Positions 12,508 through 23,800 of a DNA stretch of 64,000 nt are shown here, piece by piece (the first letter of the stretch is position 1; each line of letters starts with the position of its first letter). Under the pieces are notes generated by a model. The model was not told the DNA's origin. It did no database searches and saw nothing but the letters and a program-made list of their open reading frames with translations. Location of the stretch: contig NC_069132.1 in the NCBI RefSeq assembly GCF_026914265.1, positions 36,202,932 to 36,266,931 of the forward strand, read 5' to 3'. This DNA comes from Mya arenaria (lineage: Eukaryota; Mollusca; Bivalvia; Myida; Myidae). A program made the position numbers and the translations under genes.

Positions 12508-13448
12508 GTGGGGTGCCTAATAAAGCTAAAGATCTCGTCGAATGTGATTTTAAGCACCACAAATATCACATTCGATCAGGGCGTCTGTATGTACAACTCG
12601 CCGTTGGTTTAAAAAATCTTCATTGGCGGCACACGCTTTGTCGCAATCGGGGCATTTGAACTCTATTTCCTCACTTTGGTCACAGCCTCTGAAATATGAT
12701 TTGATAATTTCTTTAAAACTATTTTGTTCATTGTTTAGTGTAATTGAAAATGATAGAATATAAAATCTTAATTTACCTATAAGTTAATATTTCATATTCA
12801 TACATTATCTTATTTTAACGGCTTTGAAATACGGCATTCTTAATCGGATAGTTTACCTGTGAAGTTTTAATTGACTTTTGCTAAAAAAAAACATAAGTCC
12901 GCAGCATTTGTAATACTCAACAATAGCCTTTAGGCTTGTATGACTTTCCACAATGTCAGAATAACATCAACTGCAAAGAAAATAAATTATGTAGTGCTTG
13001 GTTTTTATAATATTCCGTTTGTGCTTGATTCGAAAAACAGTTGTAGCCTTGTTTCTGCAAACACGCATACATTTCCATGGACACATAAATTAAGTTATAT
13101 CAACAGATGTGCATGCAATGTTTATGAAAAGCTCTGTAAACGAAATTGTGTATATTAATGAAGAAATCTAGTAAAACATGGACAGATCCTGCTTGGTTCA
13201 AATATTTTTGCACCACATTTCGCCTCAACTCAACACTTGTGACACACATTCCGCGTAAACTACGGAACTATTCGGCATAATGAAAGCACCAAATTACAGG
13301 GAAAATTGGACGCTGGAACTAGGTCGATGCTAGGATTTTTTTTTTCAATAACGGAGAGAAAAATAACAACAATACATACCGTTTCACTGGGCGCTGACAT
13401 TTTTAGTGCCTGGTATCAAAACAATGTACCACGTGATTACCGCCTCTG
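10956..13448. mobile_element. Complete foldback DNA transposon with ~0.45 kb TIRs
   Basis: The left end CAGAGGCGGTAATCACG is mirrored by the right end CGTGATTACCGCCTCTG. The inverted similarity continues inward for roughly 400-470 bp (10956-11420 against about 12990-13448), with scattered mismatches. AATGT occurs directly on both sides (10951-10955 and 13449-13453), consistent with a 5-bp target-site duplication. The insertion splits a LINE coding frame that can be followed on both sides. The interior holds one unrecognised plus-strand ORF (11368-11721) and a minus-strand C2H2-like segment (12550-12688). No transposase motif was recognised, so the superfamily is left open. Confidence 0.75.
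12550..12688 (-). CDS. Possible zinc-finger-like terminal exon inside the foldback element
   Basis: On the minus strand a good acceptor (atttcag) at 12689-12695 opens a frame running to a TAA at 12550-12552. The peptide includes FKCPDCDKACAANEDF, a CxxC knuckle and hydrophobic spacing like a C2H2 finger. It also has RRVVH and CDICGA. The first zinc-binding His of a classical finger is not evident, so it may be degenerate. It could be a remnant of a host gene carried by, or part of, the element. No upstream exon was identified. Confidence 0.3.
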
Positions 13449-14089
13449 AATGTGAAACCTGAATAATGCTTTATGGGGCGGAAGTTTTGGGGCAACAATA
13501 CTTTTTTAGAAATAGTTCAACTACGATTACTTAAAAATATATTCTAAAACTAAAGCGATCTACTCCAAATTATATGCTCTGTGGTGATACCGGGGTAATG
13601 CCGCTTTCTGTTGATATTGAAGATAAAATGACTGCCTTCTGGACAAAATTATTGAAAAATACTGATAATAATATTAGGAAACTTTCGTCTATAATAATAT
13701 ATGCTATTATGTATAATTTATTTAGTCAACTATTGTGAGCATCTATTGAAAAGAAAAATCCCATGGGTCCATCATCTAAATGTGGGCTAAACAATATATG
13801 GGGAAGCCAATACTTCGTGAACCAAAACTTGCTGAATGCAACGATTAAGCAAAAGTTAAAAGATTGTTTTATAAATGAATGGTCTAGTCTAACTGAAACA
13901 TCCAATACAGCAACGTTTAACAGAATATTCAAAACGAAATTCGACATTGAGCCATACATCTTAAATCAACCGACTAAAAACTTGCATGTTGTAGTTAAAT
14001 TCAGAACAAGAACCCATATAGACTCCCAATTGAATCTGGAAGCTGGAATAGGACTAAATGAAAGAGTTTGTAGAAATTGCGATAAATAA
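13449..14089 (+). pseudogene. LINE ORF2 C-terminal region, degenerate
   Basis: This continues the RT fragment that ends at 10955. Frame-shifted pieces include YGSEVWG-like and LLKNI segments, then GDTGVMPLSVDIEDKM, an open stretch at 13763-14089 with WGSQYFVNQNLLNATIKQ, and a terminal CRNCD. That order matches the C-terminal domain of LINE RT proteins, which end in a Cys-rich knuckle. Stops and shifts, for example the TGA near 13736, make it non-functional. Confidence 0.7.
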
Positions 14090-15505
14090 GGCGATTAATT
14101 CCATTATATTTAGCGATAAATTCCATTATCTTTTTGAGCGTATTTTTTTCTGAAATACGAAAGAAATATTTGAAACCATACTTTTACAGATTTCCTAATA
14201 TTTTTAAACTAGAGAAACTATGAATACCCAGAATAAAAGACAGCTGTTTAACTTAATACTCTTTGTTAAAGCAATTTTATTGAAAACAATATAGATGTAT
14301 GACATGCCTGTTTACATATTCAGAACCTCTGTCTTTTTGTTTTTTAATTGTTATGATATTTAATTGACTCTCCATTTATTTAATTATGTACGTGACAAGA
14401 ATTTAACCAAATTGATTACACTAAAAATTTAGCATTTATAAAATATATTGACAAAAAACTGTAATGTAAGTAATCAAATTTATATGTGTGCATTTGACTC
14501 GTGCGCCTCTGTGATATTTATCATATGATATAATTATTTATACATGTTTGTAATGGAATGAGTGAAATAAAGGAAACTTGACGTGACTTGACTTGCAAAC
14601 CATGGATACGTTGGTAGTTTTTTACAAACAACACCGTCCGTGTTTTCCATCTGAATTTGTCTTTATACTCGAACCGTTTTTTATAACTCGCTGTATGTAA
14701 AATAAAGAAATTAGTTACCATATTCAAAGTGTAATCATACGAAACAATAGTGTCTTAACTTTCAGTCGATTTAAGTTAAGTAAACATATTAAGCAAGATG
14801 TTAACATTATCGATTTTTTAATAATGCTTATCGGCTTTGAATGCAGTCCGTAGATATGTTTTTTTCTTATACTTTAAACTCTCAAAGGAAATAATTGAAA
14901 TGCAATTCTCATGTTCAAATTTCGATTATTCGGCAGAGAATTCTCTAACCTTCATATCGGTATAAGTTTAGTGAAGATAATTTAAAAATGCTAATTAATT
15001 TTGCTCTTTTTATTAACCTGCACCGGCACTCTAATCGGTCCATTGTTGCCGATTCACACTGAACGTTTTGTTTTTAACTCGCTGCTACACTGCAAATCAG
15101 TTTTTGTCACGATCTAATTTTTATAAACTGGCAAAAAATGTTTCTAGCTTTATATCGGTGTATACACTGCAATAAAAACAATTTTAATTATCAAGTTATG
15201 ACGATTTTCTGAAGACCACTCCTGTTTTTAAACCCTGCACTTGTGGTCAAATAGTGACGATCTTATCCTCGCCGTTTCAATGCCATTGTTTTGTTCTGAT
15301 CATGTTTTATTTCAAATTAAAGGAAATTTCCTCTGCTTTATATCGGTGTATAAATTGTAAAAAATCCATTATTCATAGTTATGACGATTTTCGTGAAGGT
15401 GCACGTCGCTCGACACTGCACCGCTGTAAATCATTAAGAGCGCGGTGATATCGATAAAATCATTTTTATCAGTGATCAAATCAACCGACGACATCATATT
15501 CAGAC
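14090..15505. other. No gene seen; diverged tandem pair
   Basis: AT-rich. Two diverged copies of a segment containing CTTTATATCGGTGTATA followed by TTATGACGATTTTC lie at about 15145-15215 and 15330-15400, about 185 bp apart. Nothing else recognised. Confidence 0.4.
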
Positions 15506-15680
15506 CACTGGCACCGGATTTTCAAACTCAAATTTATTTATTTTTAAAAACAAAAACAATCTTATAATTCCAAACTCATGCCAAAAATGGGGGGGGGGGG
15601 GAATAAACGATATTTTTTTCATAAATATGCACTTTATACTATCTATATATTCTCTCATAGTTGAAAATCCGGTGCCAGTG
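15506..15680. mobile_element. MITE with perfect 20-bp TIRs, hAT-like
   Basis: The left end starts CACTGGCACCGGATTTTC (15506) and the right end (15661-15680) is its exact reverse complement over 20 bp. ATTCAGAC precedes and ATTCAGAT follows, a 7-of-8 match suggesting an 8-bp target duplication as in hAT elements. The interior of 135 bp includes a G-run at 15591-15601 and no ORF. Confidence 0.75.
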
Positions 15681-17836
15681 ATTCAGATTAGCTTATGAGG
15701 TATTGCAAGCAGGTATCATCTCCCTTTCATCCTACCTCTAGGTGCGGGCCCAATAAAGTACTTTTTTTGTTTTGGGAAAAAGAAGTGCGGTAAATCCGAT
15801 GAATTGATCAATGTGTTGTGGCCTAATATACAAGCATATACATTTTGTGGTATATTGAGAATAAGCGGTGGCTATCATTTGCCTGGAGTATTCTCGGATG
15901 TCATGGGATTGCAAACTTAATGTTCTTTTGCATTTGAGTACCCATGCTCTAAGCATATTGGGCAGCTCGTAAGTAATCTTTTCATTCCTCAACAATTCGA
16001 GGCAAAAAATAACTACTCAGGTAAAGTCTAGTGGTAATTTCCTTCACATTTTAAATGACTCATTTAATGGTTTCTTCCAAAAAAACTCGTCTCGTTTTAG
16101 ATTTCAAGCAACCCTCGTAAAGGGGCATATAACGGTTTGCACTTGATATATGTAAAACATAATTCAATGCATTGATATGTCCATTTGACTTTTATGATGA
16201 ACACAAAACAAAAACTATCATTTCTGTACAATTTAAAAAGTGTTCAATGAACAACTACGTAGCCATAAATTATCCCAGCAATAAGTGCCAAAATGTCGCT
16301 TACATTTTTACCTTTTCTTTCGATCCCTTCTACAAATGCTTTCCCATTTTTTACATTTCATTGAATGAAATCAACAAAAGTTTGTACACAACCAGTTTCG
16401 TCGCTTTCATTTTGCACTTTATTGATTGATTTTTTGGCAAAATAAACGTATTATTTACTGCTAATGCATTTTTTCCAAATGAGGCACAATGCCGTTTTCC
16501 GTGTTGGTCGTTGCATTTCGCGCATATGTCGTCATTGAATCTCGCTCATCCCGTTTCGGTTGTGGTCCCTTTGCGGTTACCTTAGGCTTTGCGTTCTTTG
16601 TTCATCGTCTCGATGTGAACATACCCGTGTTGCCCGTTGCCCCTTGCAATCTTACAGCTAGCATTCACTCACGTTTCATTTCTATCTATTGATTTGAGCT
16701 GCGTTTGTGCATATTCAATTGCTTGGCATATTTGTACTGCTTTGTCAATGTAAGTTTTTCGCCCTGTTATTTAATTTGATCAATTTTGAGATTCACACCA
16801 AATATATTTTGGTCTCTTATCATTTTGTCTTATAAAGCATCATCGAATGCTTAGTCTCTTGCCAACATTTTCAACTTCATATACGAACTGTTACCTTGAA
16901 TTCTCCCTGAGCTTCATTTTGAAACTTGTATCTACAAAAGACAGGGCATAGTTTCGGTTGTGCATGAGCTACAGAACTGTCCTCTACATGCTTAAGACCT
17001 TTCCTTATTATCGCTCTAAAGAGTTCAAGATTTCGATCACGTCCTTTTTTCTCCAATCCACAAAAGCATATATGTCACTTTCATTTTTTTGCTTTCTTGT
17101 TGCAATAATTCCGCAAAATTAGATCACAAAGTTGACGAAACTTTCAATTGATTCCAGGAGATTGTCTCTTCTCCAGATCATAGATGGTAATGGTACGCCA
17201 GGTATCCTTCCCGTTATGGATATGGATTAATTTGTCACTATAATATTAATCTTTGTCTAGTATTTTATACTTCCGACACTATGTTTTAATGTTTGGTGTT
17301 TATGAAAGATACATAATAACTTAATTTTGTATTCGATTTAATCATCTACATATGTGCATCAATCCTTTATCTTGTCCCATTCCTACTCTGCCTGTAAACC
17401 TGGTCGGAATATATCAGTTCCCCACCGCCTGTTGGATGTGTCGTAGTTTCATAAATCATTGTATCTTACATGCACAGAGTACTTTCCTGTTCCATATTTT
17501 GTGCATAATAAATAATTGAAAATGGGTGGGGACATTTTTACAATCGTTGGGAATGCGCTTTACCTTTGAATTGGGGCATTTTGACCAATTGGGGACGTTT
17601 TGACTTGGATACATTTTGCCCTGCCTCTATTTTACTAATAATAAGCGACGCATTTGAATCAATATGTACAATGGAGGCAAATGGACATGAATTGTTGACA
17701 ATTGTGATTTTGCAAGGGAGGAACTCGAAATGTAGAGCTCACTTATTACAACGCCTCACCAGCTATACCGATTTATGTATGGACGATTAGACTATATTTT
17801 GTCAGAGTTGCTCCCCATTGTTGTAAAGTTTTCAGC
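15681..17836. other. No gene seen; upstream region of FCF1
   Basis: No convincing coding exon, RNA gene or clear repeat. It presumably includes the FCF1 promoter and 5' UTR near its right end. No obvious TATA box was seen close to 17837. Confidence 0.4.
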
Positions 17837-20800
17837 ATGGTAAGTTACCATATTAGATACTAGTTTAATGACATCTGTTAAGATAATTTCAATAAAATGA
17901 GTACACAATATATCGATTAACTCAAATACTTATGACAATTTTTTATTGTGTGTATCAATGACTTTAGATGAGGTATTTGTTTTTGTATGTAATATGTTTT
18001 CGCGACATTTATTTTTTTCAGAATTTGGTAAGATTTGGACACGTTCGTTTTCCGTCGTTTTCTCAAGGTTAAGACATTCGAATTTAATTTCCAAAGGAAC
18101 AGACATAATAACGAAACTTTTTTTTAGGCTTTAGTCTTTGAGTAGTCTAAAATAATAGATTTGTTATATGGGATTCTTCTAATCCCAAGGGATGATGTGT
18201 CACAGACATTGAATAGTCTTCAATCCCCGCTATATTAGCACCTACAGCACTCTGATTGAACTCGAACATAAGCAAAAATAGTCATTCATCTCGCAGAAAA
18301 AAAACTATATTTCATTGGTGCTCTTTAACTGTTTCTGTAAAGAAGATCATGTAAACTGGTTGCACATTTTGGAATTTCCTAATAATAACATCAACATTGA
18401 ATGGCAAAGATTACCGCAAATTTTTCATGCTTTTCGACACTTTATCTGGAGCTCCTGACTTAGAAATCCATTTATTCATACAGAAATAGATATGTGTAGA
18501 ATTTTTAAATGCGTGTTATGATATTGGTAAAAGCTATTCTTGTCTATACACATAGAATAGAATCATTGAACTTAGTTAAACCTTGATAAATATTTACCTT
18601 ATCAAAGGGCTTCGGACTCTTCCCCCAAAATTGAGTGAGGGCTCTGACTTTTCAGTGACTACAAACTGTGCAAGACTTTGACTTTTATCTGCACACACCT
18701 GTGTAGCAAATACCCACCACATCCACTCATTTGAAATAGTTTTGTAGTCATGCCCCTTTGCAAACAGACAAAAAGGACTGAAATATAATGTTATCTTTTG
18801 CTTACGTTATTTACAAGCATTTTTTGTCCTTTTTTATGGTGAGGCCTAAAAAAAAAAATTGTTTGGTTAGGGTTACATCCTTTTCAAAAATAGGTAGGGT
18901 AGGTAGGCTTTTTTTTATTTTTTTATTAGGCTTTATATAAGAATATCATTTTCATCATTGGAGAATGGTGTTAAAGCTATCTTCTGTATAAGCGTTTAAG
19001 GTTTAAACTACATATTGAAAAGCAATTAAAAAAAAAACGAAATTTTTTTTTTTTTTAGTTTTTTTTTTAGTTTTTCATTTTTTTTCAAACTGACTATAAA
19101 AACGGTAGGGTCGGCGCCTATTCCGTAGGTAGGGTCGGGTAACCCGAACCAAATGTATTTTTTTTTTAGGCCTGAGAGTCTTACTTAGAGAGGTAAAAGT
19201 TATCTGTTTATTTTTTTGTCATACTTAGCATTTTGCTTTAATTTCAGTGCATTTAAAAAACAAAGAATATAGCTCATATTATTAGTCTTGTTTCCTTTTC
19301 TAATTTCAGGGTAAAACAAAGCGCACAAAGCAATATGCAGTTGTTAAAAGGGTTCTTAGTTTGAAGGATTCAAGAATGTAAGTACATTGTATTGATTGTT
19401 AGAATGAATCAATGTTTTAACTGTATAGATGAATCAATGTGGTAACTGTATAGATGAATCAATGTGTTAACTGTATAAATGAATCGATGTGTAAACTATC
19501 TAGATGAATCTATGTATTAACTGTATAGATAAATCAATGTGTTAACTATCTAGATAAACAATATGTTAACTATCTAGATGAATCAATGTGTTTACTGTGT
19601 AGATGAATCAATGTTTTAACTATCTAGATGAATCAATGTGTTTACTGTAATGAATCTGATTTGTCAGCTTAAAAGACTCACAGTTGGATACCCTGATCAA
19701 GTTTATAAGTATCTTCCATTTCTGAGTGATAGCTGTGTTTTAAATAAAATTTGCTTCAGTATAAATACTATTTTTACTTTGGGTTACAAAATCTAAGAAG
19801 TGATCATATGATATAATTGTTGTTCTGATGATCCCACAATATTAACCAAATTTTTTTCGATGCATTATTGAGCTTATTGCTTATGTTGGAAGTTTGGAAG
19901 AATGTGGATTTAACAGAGATTTGATGTTTCTTTTAGCAAAACCAAAGACCGAGATACGAGAAAAAAGGAAAAGAAGAAGAAGAAGAACTTACTGAACATG
20001 TCAGAGAGACATCTGTATGTACTTTGTATATGAATTTCATGGTCTTGTGTAGAAATAACAATATTATTATAATTGATAATGCTATTGTTGAAAAGATATT
20101 CCTTTAATGCCATTGATTTGTATAAGTTAGTAAGAAAACGTTATAAGACAGATTTTGGACACTGTCTCAGACTTGAATAGGCATAGTTGAGCCTGGTTTT
20201 ACCATGCAATAACCTTAAAATAATAATAGTTCAGTTTATGCTAGGGAGTTATGTTCCTAACATTATCTCATTATTGCTTAACCTTATTTCTAAATTAAGT
20301 ATTACATCATCATAATGTGTCCTTACCAGTAAATACTAAATACCTTATCTTTAGACCCCCAGGGGCCATATTACAGAAGCATCTTAAGTTAAAACTGCAC
20401 CTTAAAATTCAACATTTCCTTGACTGTTTTATTCCGCAGGTAGAAAGTATTATGCTTAGTGTAGATTCTGCAATTACAATATTGATACTGAAAGGTTTTT
20501 TTTAAAATGAAAGCTCCATTTAAAAGAATAAGGAAATACATTTATAACAATGCAAAATTTTACACTTGAGTTGAAGTATGTTACCGTAAACAAATCTTAA
20601 GATGCCTCTGTTATAAGATACCCAGAACACATTAATCTGCACAAATATATTTATGCCCCCTTTTGAAAAAAGTGGGGTATATTGTTTTGCACATGTCGGT
20701 CGGTCGGTTGGTCGGTCGGTCTGTCTGTCTGTCGGTCGGTCGGAATACCAAATGGTTTCCGATCAATAACTTGAGAACGCTTTGACCGAGGGACCTCATA

Positions 20801-23800
20801 CTTGGTATGTGTATTGGTCATCACCAGCAGATGAACCCTATTGATTTTGAGGTCAGTGGGTCAAAGGTCAAGGTCAGTGTGACCTTTACATGAAAAACGG
20901 TTTCCGATCAATAACTTGAGAACGCTTTGACCCAGGAACCTCATACTTGGTAGGTGTATTGGTCATGACCAGCAGATGAACCCTATTGATTTTGAGGTCA
21001 GTGGGTCAAAGGTCAAGGTCAGTGTGACCTTAACATGAAAAACGGTTTCCGATCAATAACTTGAGAACGCTTTGACCCAGGGACCTCATACTAGGTAGGC
21101 TTATTGGTCATGACCAGCAGATGAACCCTATTGATTTTGAGGTCAGTGGGTCAAAGGTCAAGGTCAGTGTGACTGTAAGCTGAAAAAAGGTTTTCTGATT
21201 GTCCATATTTTATTTAAGTGTCCAAATCCTACTAACAATTTGGCTCCCAAGGGGGCATAAATGTTTCACTAACATCTCTTGTTCTAATTACCAATACTGT
21301 TTTGTACAGGCCACAGGCATCCACGGCCCTCTACTTCAAATACAACACACAGCTCGGCCCACCATATCATGTTCTGGTGGACACTAACTTTGTCAACTTC
21401 TCCATCAAGAATAAGATTGATGTAATCCAGGGAATGATGGACTGTCTTTATGCCAAATGTAAGTTCAAGTTGATGTGGGAGTCAACTCAAGTCTTAGTGT
21501 GAGAGTGATCTACTAGTATAGGTGTCTGCCTCGCACACAAGAGGTCAATGGTTCGATCCCAACCAGTGGAATGTTTCTTGACCTCTAAAAAAGGAGGACT
21601 TTACTGGTTTCTACCCAGGAAACGGACTTGAGGGTGATTCATTTCAGCTTTCAGCTGTCTTCACAATAGAATTAAAATAAATAAGCATACAGTCATGTAA
21701 ACTCACTCAAATTTAGTAATATTGAATGTCACAGATGATTTTTTGAAACACATTTTCGAGTAGTAATTATTTTTATTGTTAAATGATGGATAGACTGGTT
21801 TTGTTTGTATCAAGTGGAATATCTGATTATTCTGATGTACTGATGATTCCTAGCTTGAAATGTATGTACCCGGTAGTTAAAAGTTCTAATCAAATTCTGC
21901 AAACTATTTGCTCATTTCTGCCACTAGTTTACAGTAAGTAAATTTTACCTTTCCCTTTGCCAATGGTTTAAAAAAAAAGTTTTATAATCTTTTTTGATGT
22001 CTGAACATCAAAGGAGTGTTGTCAGTGTGTGTATACCACGTGATAAGTTACGTCATAAATGTTACAAAATATTGCCTTCCAATGTAGCTTTCTGACGTAA
22101 TATATCACGTGGTATACACACACTGGTTGATTATAGTACCTTTTTTTTCCACTTTTGTTATTGATGGTAGTTTGTCTTGCTTTTGAGGTTAGTCAACCAA
22201 AGCCTTTTGTGTTTGTAAGAGCCCCTTTTGTCAACTGAAACAGATAAACCTGAACCACTTCTTACTGTTCTCTTATGGTGATCAAAATAAGCACAAGCGT
22301 GCATGCCCGAATCCAGTCCAGTCTTGTGAAAAAATCAGGATTTGTTTAGATTTATATATTTGCGCTTCTTTGGTGTAGTTTGAAATAACCTTCCACTTGT
22401 ATAACTTGATACATGTGTTTTGTTTGGTTCCCCAGGTATTCCGTATATCACTGACTGTGTAATGGCTGAGCTGGAAAAACTAGGGTCCAAATACCAGGTG
22501 GCAAGAAGGTAGGGTTTCAATTATATACATAAAACAGTCAGAAATTGTAAGGCAATGGGCTATTAGCAGATGTATGTATTTGTAAGACATAAATAGGCAG
22601 ATGTATGTTTTTGTAAGACATAAATAGGCAGATGTATGTATATGTTAGACATAAATAGGCAGACGTATGTTTTTGTAAGACATAAATAGGCAGACGTATG
22701 TTTTTGTAAGACATAAATAGGCAGACGTATGTTTTTGTAAGACATAAATAGGCAGACGTATGTTTTTGTAAGACATAAATAGGCAGACAAATGTATATGT
22801 AAGACATAAATAGGCAGACGTATGTATATGTAAGACATAAATAGGCAGATGTATGTTTTTGTAAGACATAAATAGGCAGATATATGTATTTGTAAGACAT
22901 AAATAGGCAGACGTATGTTTTTTGTAAGACATAAATAGGCAGACGTATGTTTTTGTAAGACATAATTAGGCAGATGTATGTTTTTGTAAGACATAAATAG
23001 GCAGACGTATTTATATGTTAGACATAAATAGGCAGACGTATGTTTTTGTAAGACATAAATAGGCAGACGTATGTTTTTGTAAGACAAAAATAGGCAGACG
23101 TATGTTTTTGTAAGACATAAATAGGCAGACGTATGTTTTTGTAAGACATAAATAGGCAGATGTATGTTTTTGTAAGACATAAATAGGCAGACGTATTTAT
23201 ATGTTAGACATAAATAGGCAGACGTATGTTTTTGTAAGACATAAATAGGCAGACGTATGTTTTTGTAAGACATAAATAGGCAGACAAATGTATATGTAAG
23301 ACATAAATAGGCAGACGTATGTTTTTGTAAGACATAAATAGGCAGACTTATGTATATGTAAGACATAAATAGGCAGACGTATGTATTTGTAAGACATGAA
23401 TAAGCAGATGTATGTATTTGTAAGACATAAATAAGCAGACGTATGTATTTGTAAGACATAAATAAGCAGATTAATGTATTTGTAAGACATAACAAAACTT
23501 GCTGGCTTGCCTGAATAAAACTGTGAATGAGTGTGTGGACTTTGTGGCTTCAATTGACCACATTCTAACAAATGTTTCTGTTCCTGAACACAAAAAGTAA
23601 TTTACTCAAGAGTCCAAATACCTGACAGGGTTCGAATTTAACTTTGAGGAGCACTCGCAAAATTTTGCGAGTGCTTTTTGAGGCAACTCGCAAAATGAAA
23701 AATCAACTTGCAATTTTATTATTTGCTTTATTCCCTTATAATATTGTCTAATTAAAGTAGATGTATATTTACACCTAAGACATATTATGAATATTAAAAA

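Noticed and set aside
16489-16692. 67-codon ORF upstream of FCF1
   Set aside because: No family resemblance, no splice context and unremarkable composition.
22563-23495. 310-codon minus-strand ORF
   Set aside because: It is a translation of the 31-bp minisatellite and repeats a 31-residue pattern in all frames.
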